NCBI GenBank assembly: GCA_023678885.1
Contig: CM042954.1
Location: 2,788,198-2,852,197 of the forward strand
Direction: 5' to 3'
Length of the DNA: 64,000 nt
Origin: Pogostemon cablin
Lineage: Eukaryota > Streptophyta > Magnoliopsida > Lamiales > Lamiaceae
Shown here: positions 36,971 through 48,328 of the stretch, one piece after another
How positions within the stretch are numbered: the stretch's first letter is position 1
How the letters are laid out: every line of letters begins with the position of its first letter
The notes under the pieces: generated by a model
What the model saw: only the letters and a program-made list of their open reading frames with translations
Told to the model about the DNA's origin: nothing
Database searches by the model: none
Made by a program: the position numbers and the translations under genes

Positions 36971-37158
36971 TAGTACCTAGAAAGGGGGGGTGAAATTACA
37001 TCTCTTGCTCCAAGGTTATTCACACGTGTTACACGCATATTTACTTGTGTCTATAGAGTAGATTTGCATGGTTTAGTGATGCGTCCATATTCCACAAGCC
37101 AGAGTCGGACATTGATACACGAAAGGGAGATTAATGAGTAAAACTAGATTATCCTACA
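36971..37158 (+). mobile_element. 188-bp internal piece of an Athila-like LTR
   Basis: Matches the LTR part at about 36297-36462 (GATAGTACCTAGAAAGGGGG through GATTATCCTA). It is joined directly to gag-start sequence on the left and to copia sequence on the right. A deletion scar. Confidence 0.8.
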
Positions 37159-39050
37159 GTCAAAATGCTCTTAGCCCTTTGCAACTTGCTATACCTCATA
37201 ATTAATATGAACAACAATAAATAAAAGAATCTGGATCGACTAAACATAGCTACCGGTGAAAAGTTTTCCTCATAATCGAACCCTTTCTTTCTGAGTATAC
37301 TTTTTCGCAACAAGCTTTGCTTCCAAGGTTTTCACCTTACGGTATGATCCTCTTTTATTTCGTATGACCACTTCCAATGGCTTTTACACCATTTAGTGGT
37401 CCTATAAGCTCCCAGAACTAATTTAGAATCCATAGATTCTATTTCAGAAATCATTGCAACTTGCTAAGATTCCGCATTTTTATCTTGTAGTGTTTCGTCG
37501 TATCCATGGGTCAATTTCATGTTCACTAGGGACCAAGTCTCACGACTCTCCCAAAACATATAACTATCAAGTTGTAAAATAACCCTTCCACTATGACAAA
37601 ATGCTACATACAATTGTGTATCAGATTTGACACGCGATGCAGTTTACTTGTGATATATCCTCTTGTACAATTTGTACTATACTTTGTGTTTTCCCTCTCA
37701 CTTCCTTTAGAACAACTTATACATAGGTTTGTGATTTATTAAATAGTCCTTTTCCAAAAATTTAGTGTTTATGTTAACAATCACCCTTTGATCTTTTGGA
37801 CTATATAAATCACCCTTCATTTCTTTTAGGATTTCCCAAAATGAATTTTGTAATTCCAAATAACTCATCATCAATCTAGCCATTAACATAAGAGTCTTAT
37901 TCCTTCTTTTCGCCACACCATTCAGCTGGGGTATGCCCGGTGTAGACAACTTGAGATTTTAATCTAATCCTCTGATTAATAGCTCCTAAACTATCCTAAG
38001 AGGTACTCGCCAACACTATTAAATGGTAATGACCACCTCTCGTCGGGATAGTCTTAGGACCTCTTAAATCAGAATGAACTACTTCCAACATATCATTGGT
38101 TCTATACCCCTTTGCTTTAAAATGCCTTTAATCATTTTACTTCCAAACAAGACTCGCAAGTCAGATAGTTTCCACTTCAGATAAACCCAACGGTCCATCA
38201 GCTATCAACCTTTGAATCCTACTCAAGTAAAATTGATCTTGTCTTAGATGCCAAAAGAATGGTTAGTTCATCTCCGAAGGTTCCTTTCTCTTACTAATAT
38301 TAGAAGATGCGTTATTAATTACTATTTGTTGCATTATGAGAGAAACATGATTTAAGAGTGTACAAATTGTCCACCAACGTACCATAACAGATTATAGCTC
38401 CATCCTTCATTATAATGACCATGTCATTTAAATACAATAGAGTATCTATCCATAAATGCATAGAAACTGAAATGAAATTCTTTCTATGAAACGTACGTAA
38501 AGACAATTTCTCATAATAAAATGTTTATTCATGTCAGAAGATAAATAAACAACTCCCACTGCAACAGCCACTACTTTTGTAGCTTACCCATGTACTCATT
38601 AATCTCATCATCACTTAGTTATATGCTTTTAGTAATTCCGGTATCTACACACAATGTGTCAGTAGAAGCCATCACTAATCATGCTTCAATAACTAGTGAA
38701 TAAGATATTTACCTTGTTCATATCTTAATGAAAATTAATTTTCTTTGCCACTCGTTTTATTAGAAGTTTCCCACCGAATACAGCCTCTTGTAATTCAGGT
38801 GGAACTTGCTCAAAATATCTAGGCAAATTATGGAGAATAAAATTGACCTAGGTTTCCACTTCAACTTTTACTCCAAGTATTTCCAATTCATTCATGAAGT
38901 TAACAATGACCTCTTGCCTTTATAACTTACTCAAGTATCTGAAGAGTCGCATAAGACCATCATATTTCTATGAACCTCTCATCTCACCACTAGAGACTTA
39001 AATAGGCATCAGAGGACATCCATAGTTAGAACACAATTTTATATTTTTGT
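37159..39050 (-). pseudogene. Ty1/copia polyprotein remnant (gag to start of RT)
   Basis: Read on minus from about 39000: a gag-like LPRYFEQVPPEL segment, a protease-region TDTLCVDTGITKS (about 38650), the GAG-pre-integrase part (SRIQRLIADGPLGLSEVE near 38190-38250), integrase (VVHSDLRGPK near 38050; STPGIPQLNGVAKRRNKTL near 37900), then the start of RT (LEAKLVAKKYTQKE and EENFSPVAM near 37240-37320). RT is cut at 37159. Stops and shifts occur throughout, so it is not functional. Gene order (integrase before RT) marks it as copia. Confidence 0.8.
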
Positions 39051-39600
39051 AAGCAGCAAGAATTAAAGCTAAGATTTTTATCTAATCATCTAATTTTGGA
39101 CCAGTAAAGATAATTTCTTTTAATAATAAGTGAAATAAAACTATTCGAAATTACAGAGAATCACGTAAATAAATACACCGATAAAATCTTCAAATTTATC
39201 CATTTATATTAATTCCCTCAAAACAATATAAAATAAAATTCACCGACATCTCAAGCACCATGAGTCTACATGCCACGATAGTATGGACGTATACAAACCC
39301 GAAGGCCCTAATGCCGACGCGCAAGTTTATTCAAATCACTAATAAACCAATAATGGAGGTCGCGAGAATTATTTATCAATCCCCTCTCCCACTTAGTAAT
39401 TTAACACCGAGGGTTTTACATGCATACATTATACAGAATAAAATACGCAAACTAACATGCTCCTATTACGGCGTATAATGCAGTAAATCACAGAGAATCA
39501 TGCATAACATATATAACAATAATCAGATAAATTAAATCAATTATAAACAGTTATATATCAGCGAATTCGATTGTTCACCACCAAGCACAAATATGAGCAT
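39051..39600 (-). other. AT-rich leader or intron-like part of the copia element
   Basis: Non-coding sequence between the GC-rich leader and gag. No motifs were assigned. Confidence 0.4.
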
Positions 39601-40579
39601 CACATATAGGGATCGAAACACAAAATGTCCAGTAATCCTACAAAACGAACTCAACTCAAGCAGTTCCGCATGCTGAGGCTCGACTCGAGCAGTCACACCA
39701 GCCTGCCAGCATGCCGTCCGTCATCTTGTCTAATGCCATGCTTGATTTGTCCAGAATGCCGCCTGACTCGCCTAGAATGCCGCACGACTCGCCCAGAACG
39801 CCTAGAATGCCATACCTAGAACTCTCGACAACTCGCCCAGAACACTCGTCGACTCGACTGGAACTCTCATTGACTCACATGGAACTCTCGTTGACTCATC
39901 CAAAATGTCATTGGACTCGGCCAAATTGACTCCTGACTTGCCCAGAACGCTGTCCTAACTCGCCTTAAAGTCATCGGACAACAGGCTGCCTTGTGGGCCA
40001 TGCCACCCAACATCAGCCGACAGCCACCGATGGTCATCCCCGGCGTGCGCCTATACTATCCAGAACCTCCGTGGAATGCCAACACTTGCCAAGTCTCATC
40101 TATGCGATAACCTCGTGCATTCGGCGTCGGTGTGATTGTGCAACAACTCGTCAATGTCCAGCAGCGTGTGCACCCATTAGCAATGTTCAGCTAAGGAGGC
40201 CCCGTGCCTATCGACTCACGCTACACGCCACCTGCCAACACTCGTGCCGCTCACCATCGCCGTTCGTGCCACGCATCACCATTGGGCCGCGGATCTCCTA
40301 CCATGTCCTGCCTTTCCCATAAGCCACCATCTGTACGATCATCGTACCACACGGCACTCGTCAGCCATGCAGCTGCCACCGCTCATGCCGCGCTTTTGTG
40401 TAGCTCAATGCCGCGCTTTTGCTTAGCTCAATGCTGTCACCAAACACCCACATCCAATAGTTCGTGCGGTGATCGTGTGCTCATGTACAATTAGAGTATT
40501 CAATAAGAAACATATTCTAAACCCTAATCACGTATGGCACATAAACCCTAGCCTAACATGTCACGCTTAGCCACGAAAC
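39601..40579 (-). repeat. GC-rich copia leader with degenerate short repeats
   Basis: 39640-39960 contains many imperfect copies of CTCGCCCAGAA, CTAGAATGCC and TTGACTC words at about 24-30 bp spacing. 39960-40490 is unusually GC-rich for this window and holds open frames on both strands without recognisable domains. It lies between the copia primer site and gag. I treat it as non-coding leader. Confidence 0.5.
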
Positions 40580-41981
40580 CGAAGCTATGATACCAATTGT
40601 TTGCTTTCGATCATTTGGTTAACATGAACCGTTATGGTTCCATACGATTCTATATCAGCAGAAGCAAGAACATAAAATCATATTACCTTTCACCATGGTA
40701 TGTTGAAGAAGAGAATGAATTCTCGCCAGCAGCATGCACAGCGTCACTGTTTTAGGCATAACTTCCTCATCCAATCTCCGATTTAAGTGATCTTTACGCC
40801 AAAACGATCCTCTCTTCAGTGGCTTTCCAAAAATGTATCACAAGTTCAGTTTGGATTTCCATAATATTTTAGAAAAATCATGGAATTTGACGAACAGCAG
40901 CAGCAAACAACCTCTTGATCTTCTATTGTATTGTCAAGTCCAATTCTGATGTCGTGTGGGCGACGATCCTCAAGATCTTCTCAATCTATTTCCTCCCTAT
41001 TTCTGTTGTGTGTTAGACATATATTATTAGGGTTCTGGATAACTGAGATGACTTATATATGGGCTACAGCAGGGACCAGGAGGAGAAATTAGAATCGGGC
41101 CTCCATTGGGTTTAAGTATCCAAGTTTAACCCAACACTTATACTTAAGTCCAATAATAATAATATATTCCACCAAAATATTATTACTGCACTGCCGCTCT
41201 AATCCCAAAATTACATTTTGGACTCCTTATTATGAGCCCGATAGTCTCCCCATTTTTAAGATATACAATGCCCATTAATTAATTAAGTTACTGACAACTC
41301 CATTAATTAATATCTCATCCGAGAGTAGTACCACTCAACCTTGTTATCATGTCATCATAATTCCACCTGCAGGGTTTACATGATAATCCTTATGAGCTCC
41401 TCAAGGGGACATTATCAACCTATTTAATAAGACACGGATTCCTTCTACAATCAACAACACACCATAGAGACAGCACTATTTCCCTACTCACTGAGTTTAT
41501 TAATTTAATATTTAAATCTCACCCATTAATGAATCAAAGAGATACATACTGGCTTACGTGTCGAGGTTATTGTATAAGGATTAAGAGAACGAATATCCAT
41601 AATAACAGAGATCAAGTTCTCCTATATAGTCAGTATAAGTCGAACGATCTTATGTGGTCCTGCTCAATACACACAAAGTGCACTAACGTGATTCTATAGT
41701 CTAGACAAACTAATACCAAATCACACTATAACTATCCCGATAGAGAGTCCCTATCTATCTCGGTTGTGAGCATCTATTTATACTTTATAAGGGAAATCGA
41801 TAATATGATATTCCGCGTGTTTTCGCACAACATATTATCTACAATATAAAGTAAGTGGACTATTGCATCGGACAAATAAATAAATTATAAGACGCAATCA
41901 TTTGATTAATTATTCTCATTTCAAATAAATTATTATAACATTGTCCATACTAAAGTTAGGCTTTTAGTATACAATCCAACA
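40580..41981 (-). mobile_element. 5' LTR and primer-binding site of the copia element
   Basis: The LTR occupies 40598-41981 on minus, starting TGTTGGATTGTATACTAAAA and ending AAGCAAACA (TGTT/AACA termini, 1,384 bp). ATTGGTATCATAGC follows at about 40584-40598, one base from the tRNA-Met primer pattern. The partner 3' LTR is absent. The LTR contains a 75-bp module (40755-40835) also present in the Athila-like LTRs. Confidence 0.85.
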
Positions 41982-42637
41982 TACTCGACTGATGGAACTG
42001 GTAGAGCGCCAGTCCCATCAGATACAACAACTGATTCAGCAGAGAGATATGAGTGGATAACAAGAGGTTAATGTTAATCAAGATCGACGTCAAGCGAAAC
42101 GTGTGGAAATGATTTGTGAGAGGTTTCGAAAGCTGAGCCCTCCGATATTTGAGGATGCAGCAGACCCCACAGATGCAGAGGATTGGTTACGCACACTGGA
42201 AAACATGTTTCAATATATTAAAATTCTAGAAGGGGACATAGTGTTGTGTGCTTCTTTCATGTTACGAGGAAGTGCAGGTCACTGATGGGATACAATTAAA
42301 ATATCGAGGATGTCATGATTATGACATGGGAAAGGTTTAAGGAGCTCTTAAAAAATAAGTACTTTACGGCACCGGTGAGAGCAATGAAGATGAATGAGTG
42401 TATACAGTTGAAGCAGGGAGGTATGTCCGTTACAGACTACCTTCGTAAGTTTGAGCAGTTGTCAAGGTTTGCCGAACACATGGTTAGTACGGAGGCACTG
42501 AAAGTGGAGAGGTTTGTTGAAGGCTTAAGGCCTGAGCTTTTTAGAGATGTGAGTATGGCGGGATTGCAAGGAGCAACATACTCACAAGTTGCAGAAAGGG
42601 CCCAGATTGCTGAACAAGCGGAGATCAGGATCAGACA
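41982..42637 (+). pseudogene. Tekay/Del-type gypsy gag, 5' part
   Basis: RFRKLSPPIFEDAADPTDAE and DWLRTLENMF at about 42119-42210, then after a stop (42283-42285) and a frameshift MTWERFKELLKNKYF, LKQGGMSVTDYLRKFEQL and KVERFVEGLRPEL (to 42637). This is the retrotransposon gag core of a chromovirus. The 5' end is cut by the copia LTR at 41981. Gag is split at 42638 by a solo LTR; the AGACA before the insertion recurs at 47568-47572, where the frame resumes with the same reading. Confidence 0.85.
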
Positions 42638-42661
42638 TGTCACATCCCAAAATTCCATATA

Positions 42662-42888
42662 CTCCCTCCGTCCCTAGGTAAGAGTCTCATTTTACCATTT
42701 TGGTTGTCCCACCCAAAGGATCCCATTTTCTTTTTCAGATATATGGGACCCACCTACAACCACTAATACAATTAAAACATGGAGCCCACACACCCACTAA
42801 TACAACTACCCACTACACATTAAATAATAATATTCATTAATCCACGTGCCCAAAATCAAATGAGACCCTTACCAAGGGAGGGAGGGAG
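42662..42888. mobile_element. Stowaway-type MITE
   Basis: The left end CTCCCTCCGTCCC and right end GGGAGGGAGGGAG form terminal inverted repeats, with TA on both sides (42660-42661 and 42889-42890). 227 bp, non-coding. Tc1/mariner-derived MITEs have this end and target. Confidence 0.92.
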
Positions 42889-42890
42889 TA

Positions 42891-44990
42891 TATAAATATA
42901 AAGTTTTAGCTGTTTAAGATATGACAAAATATTAATTTTTCTTCAAAACATAAATTCTTTAAAGTAGCGGAAGCTTACAGGAAAAGATATATAAAATATT
43001 TTTAACACTAATAACTAAGTCTCAAAGATGTGATTTAAAAGTGAAAATAAATCTAATGAAATTAGATTTGAATAAAAATCATATTATTCAAAATAAAAAG
43101 ACACTCTTTATCCAATAAATAGAATTTATAAAATAAAGAGATTAAATTTTTTAAAATGTAATTGTATAAATTAAACTTGTTCAATTATTCTATTTCCATA
43201 CCTATAAACACTCTCCACCCATCGCCTCTCTCTATGTTCCAATCTCTTAAACATAAAATGATATGAAGTGATGAGATGAGCAAACCACAAGTTCAGTGGA
43301 GAAACATACTTGCCAGAATTAAATACCACAAGTAAATACCAAATGAGTAACATAAATCATGTAGATGTAAATGTAAATGTACTAAATAAGATTTCTCAAT
43401 TATTCAAGTAGTAAATGCCTCGTTTATAAAGGTCAGGAGACCTACATATACATGCATGAACTCAAAGATACCACAAGCAGCAGTTAATAGGGTCAAGTAA
43501 GAATTTCCCCACCTGGAATGAATGTCGTGGATGCATATGGATGATTTTACTTGAATCCTTGTAATGTTGTCATCTAACATGAATAAATTACTTTTAGATA
43601 TATCATTAAATATCGTTTATAAAGTTTTAAATAAATGAAATTGAATGATAAAGTAAAAGTAATTATGAGTAGAAATATTTTATAAGTTTGAAATATCACA
43701 AATTGAATGGGAAGAAAATAAAAGTTCAAATAGAATGTTAAACCTACATGAATATTAATATTTAAATTTTTAAATGGTAAAATAATAATAAAATCAGTAC
43801 GAAACTTTACTTATACATACTAGACTTACATTAATACAACATATTTAAATTTCATTAAGTTTTAAGATGTATAGCTATATGTTTCATATGTTCAAAACTG
43901 AAACTATAGAAGCTGGAATTTTTGACACGTTGTGATAAAACATGCATATCTTAAATATATAGGTTGAAATCATTTAAAAATAATATATGTTATATTGAAT
44001 ATTTCAAAATATAATATATCCAAAAATCATAATTTTTGGATATCAGTAGATAAGATTTTCATATTTTTAGAAGATACATTAAGATTTACTTGAAACAGAT
44101 TTTGAAGTTGTATAAAAATAATTATAAATAATGTATTCGTAACATTAATGTGAAATTTCGATATAACATGTTAAATCATATATTATAACATATATATGAA
44201 AATTAGAATATTTGGAATAGTTTAAATATTTGTTTTATAATTTCAAATAAGCATTAAACCAGAAATCAAAACAAGACATGTTGATAATATAAAATTCATA
44301 TAAATTAATAAAGTGATCCAAATCAATTGAAATTATTCTAGAATATTATTAACATCATAAGGCAATGTATATTTGAAAATGAATATTTTTAGACATCTTT
44401 AAATATGACTTTAAAATTCATAAACATAAAATAATGTAATTTGACAGATCAATCAGAAGAATTGTAAAATTAATATAAATTAATATAAACTTAATTTAAA
44501 TCTGAAAATTTTACTGCACATTCAAAAATATACAAATTATGACATATCGGAAATTCAGTAGATTTGGAAAATTATAACTATATAATTTGAATTTTCGAAT
44601 AAAAAACCCATACAAATTTCAGATTCTGCAGACAGAAGTATAATATTCATATAAAATAAAATACAATTTTAAAAATCATGAAATTTTAAATATAAGTCCA
44701 AAACTAAACAATAAACGATATATTAAAATTTCATGGCTATTGGATCTAAATATATATGAATTTGAAAGATTAGAGATGAGTTACCTTAATTTTGTAAGTA
44801 AAGATGACACTTTAAAATATATGTTGATGGAGTGAGAAAAATCTTTGAATAAGATTTTCTGGTTTTTTTTGGATCATCAAAGGAGAGAAGATGAAGAAAT
44901 ACGTTTCTCACTTTATTTTTCTGTATTTTGTAAACCCTAGTTTCTACGGTGCAGGAAAGAAATGAATTAAAAGACCAATATTTCTTTTTA
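42891..44990 (+). other. AT-rich body of the solo LTR
   Basis: Continuation of the LTR between the MITE and the MULE. It is very AT-rich with no coding frame of note. Confidence 0.6.
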
Positions 44991-47323
44991 GAGTACTACT
45001 ATTGTACCTTAGTTATTAGTGTACACCAAAGCTCTTATTAAAAAATGGATCATGTATATAATTTTTTTTTACCAGATAACCTCATTTTATCCCTTTCACA
45101 TGTCTCTTTCTCAAACACATCTATCATATATTAGGAGAGAAATCATGGTTCTCTTCACAAATCAATCAAATTTGGGTGAGGTGAATGATTTATTTAGATT
45201 GTGTGGTAGAATTGGGGATGGTATTGGCGGCTAATTAGGGTAACAGAGAAATTGGTGGTCGTGGAGATCGTTGCAGGTGGCTGACAGCGGTGTTGAAAAT
45301 AATTGGAGGTGGTGGCTGATTGGAGAGGTGGTTCTCTACTTTCTCCCCATCACGGCGGATTTTTTCATACTCTCTCTCGATCGTAATTCTCTCATTTTAT
45401 TATTGAGATTAGTTATTAAAAAATTCATAATGATATATAGATTTTGGTGAGTTAAATGATTCTGTGTTTGTTTAAACGAAAACCACGTGTATGTAATTGA
45501 GTTGGAATTGAGAACGGTCAGCGTGGTTGATTTCTATGTCAGTGTGTCAATAGTGGCGCAGATGAGGAAGAATTGTGCTTGGAATTGACACAAAATGGTG
45601 AATTTGTGCTTCTGGAATTGAGAATTAGAAGGAAGGATGCTGGTGCAAAATGATGGTGAATCTGTACTTTTATAATTGAAAAAGGAAGGAATGATGGTTG
45701 TGAATATATGGTGAACCTATGTTCTAGTATTGAGAATTGAAAGAATGGCTGCTTGTAGCAGAAAATTCTATAAACTTGAAGGATTATGTATTTGTTTTAA
45801 TTCACTGTTGTATATGAATTTCTTAATAAATGTATATTTTTTATATTAAATGTAAAATTATAAATTCGTGGAATTTGAAGAAGGATTTTGTACTTGTTTT
45901 AATTAATTGTTGTATATGAATTTCTTAATAAATGTATACTTTTCATATTAAAATATGAAATTATAAATTATTGGTATTCGAAGGATTCTGTATTTGTTTT
46001 AATTCATTGTTGTATATGATTTTTTTAAATAAATGTATGTTTTTTAAGTTAAAATGTAATCTTATAAATTCATGAATTTGAAGGATTTTGTATTTGTTTT
46101 AATTCATTATTGTATATGAATTTATTAATAAATGTATATCCTTTATACATAAATAAAAATGTTATACACTTGTTCAATACAAATACACTTCATGTGGTAT
46201 ATATACAAATGTGCATAACTATTTTCTCCACCACAACAATCTGAGAGAACTCTTCGAACATAACACCCAAATAACTACAACAAATTAATTTAGATGAAGA
46301 TAAACAAATTTAATTTGACATAAAGGAGATTTGACAAAATGGATGAAGTCTTCACAACTCTGTAGGTGCTCAGTGCTTGCTACAATCACACCAAGTCGGA
46401 AAATTATATTCTTTACATGGAGCTTTCTAAAAAGTTCAATCATATTCTAAAAAGTTCAATCATATTCTCTAATCATCTTTATACTGTTCTTCAACTCGTC
46501 CGAGGCAATCCAGTATCTAAAATTCAAAATTCTTCAACACAAAAAATGTGAGATATACATTACTTAAAAAAAAATATGTACAATAGTGAATTACAACTTA
46601 TACAATTAATCAAGACTTTTGAATATTAGATTCATGCTTCTCAATCACCAAAATTACCATTAGTAATTTTTAACATTTTTCAACCATTACTGTCTTGATT
46701 CAACACAAACATGTCCACCACATTGATTCAATACAAATATACACCAACAATCTTGAAAACTCAGAAAGATAAAAATTTTCTAAAAATCAAATAATCAAAT
46801 AATACACAAACTAAAAGGAATGTAGAGAATCAGATCCTGATACGCAAGAAAATTTCGAAAAAAAAGCAGCACCGTGAACATCTTGAAGAATAAAAAAAAT
46901 TAGACACAAAACATAGATCCATAACATCGAAGGAAAATGGTAAAGGTAATTTGAATGTCGAAGAATAGAGAGGCTGTGGATGCACGTTGCCACCGCAAAG
47001 AACACAGAGGTGGAGTCGCGATAGAGTGTGGAATCACGATGCCACCATGAGTGCGTCATGAAAATTTCAGATAACAAAGGCATTTTCATGAATACATTTG
47101 AGGCAAGTGAGAATGGGAGAGAGAGATTAGAAGGCGTTGAGGCAAGAGAGAACAAAGAGATTGAGAAATATTGAAGAGAAGGCGATGAGAGATTGAGGGA
47201 TGAAGGAGAGAGAGACAAATGACCCAAATTAATTTTTAGGGTTTCAATTACTTAAATACGGCGAGTTACGAGTTTGGGTCAACCCTAGTGTATGTTAAAA
47301 ACAAGTGTACAATAGTAATTGCC
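44991..47323. mobile_element. Non-autonomous Mutator-like element (MULE), 2.3 kb
   Basis: Perfect 9-bp direct repeats TTCTTTTTA flank it (44982-44990 and 47324-47332). The two ends are ungapped inverted repeats over 36 bp with 25 matches, including TACTATTGTAC. The 9-bp duplication identifies Mutator-type transposition. No transposase was found. The right end, read inward on minus, has a leader-like CT-rich stretch (about 47140-47220) and an open frame to 46811 without known domains; the left end has a G-rich stretch (45170-45350). Both may be captured host sequence. Confidence 0.85.
45779..46140 (+). repeat. Four-copy tandem repeat, about 100-bp unit, inside the MULE
   Basis: Units start near 45779, 45890, 45980 and 46080, each with GAAGGATT.TGTA.TTGTTTT, TTGTATATGAATTT and AATAAATGTATA. 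The copies differ by substitutions and small gaps. Non-coding. Confidence 0.9.
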
Positions 47324-47572
47324 TTCTTTTTATATGATGGAAAACCTGGGCTTTAAAATGGACTTTGACATAAAAGTATATTTGGGCTTAGGGTTCTAAT
47401 TTAAGAAAATTAGAAATAAAATTGTAAGGGAATTTGAACTAAAATTTAATACTTATAAAAATTTGACTAAAAGTTTTTAATGGGCTTTGAATAAAAATTT
47501 CTATATATTTATCTTTATTTAAAAGAAAATAAATAAATATATTTATATAAATATTCTGGAGATTACAAGACA

Positions 47573-48309
47573 AGCGCAGGCTATTAGACGCTTGTTTCAG
47601 CAGAAACCAGTACAACAATTTGGGAGAGATAATAAGAGGCCGATGTCATTTTAGAGGCTGAAACCTAATGTTCCAGGGAATCATGAATAGGTACAGGGAG
47701 AACCAAACAAGCGTCCCAAGTTCGATCAAGGCAAGGTGTCGCCCCCACTACCAATATGTCCTAATTGTGCTAAGCCATATGGTGGGGAGTTGCGTATTGC
47801 TCTTAGGACTTGTTACACATGTGGAGAGAAAGGGCATATGACCACTACATGTCCTAATCAAGGGAATCAAGGGCAATGGGAAAAGAGCTCCAGCAAGGGT
47901 GTACACTTTGACGTCGGAGGAGGCCGATGCGAATCCCTCAGTTGTCACGGGTAAGTTTTCTATTTTTGGCACTTCTACATATGTGCTATTTGATTCTGGA
48001 GCAACATATTCATTTGTATCCACTGAGTATGTGAGGAAGTTGAGTGGAACATCTAACTTTATAAAAGCTAATTATGAAGTGATGATACCTTCTGGTGAGT
48101 CAAAGCAAACTATTCAACTTCTTCGAGGCTGTGTTATTCCTATTGAAGGAAAACAACTACTCACTAATTTGATTATGTTATGTATGGATGATTATGATAT
48201 CATATTGGGCATGGATTGGCTGTCAAAGTACGGTGCTACAATAGATTGTCAGAAGAAGAGTATCAATTTTGCCATTAGGAGGATAACCGTTCACTTTTGT
48301 TGGGATTAA
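47573..48309 (+). pseudogene. Tekay-type gag C-terminus and protease
   Basis: Gag resumes as QAIRRLFQQKPVQQFGRD, with a stop near 47650. A CCHC zinc knuckle, CYTCGEKGHMTTTC, is at 47811-47852 for binding element RNA. After a frameshift near 47900 the protease frame 47899-48309 contains FDSGATYSF (active site Asp near 47990) and ILGMDWLS (near 48205). A further frameshift near 48309-48329 separates it from RT. Confidence 0.88.
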
Positions 48310-48328
48310 GAAGAACTTCAGATTTCCT

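Larger units (their letters stand above)
42638..47567 (+). mobile_element. Solo LTR inserted in the Tekay gag, itself carrying a MITE and a MULE
   Basis: Starts TGTCACATCCCAAAATTCC, ends GGAGATTACA, and is flanked by perfect AGACA (42633-42637 and 47568-47572). Subtracting the Stowaway (42662-42888) and the MULE (44991-47323) with their duplications leaves about 2.36 kb, a normal length for a Tekay-type LTR, whose usual start it shares. No internal genes or second LTR are present. Orientation is judged from the start motif. Confidence 0.8.

Noticed and set aside
39711..40494. Open frames in the GC-rich copia leader
   Set aside because: Repeat-driven, Ser/Arg/His-rich products on several frames at once with no domain or proper start context.
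46811..47227. 138-codon minus-strand frame in the MULE
   Set aside because: Ser/Leu-rich composition from a CT-rich leader-like stretch with no recognised domain; noted only as possible captured sequence.
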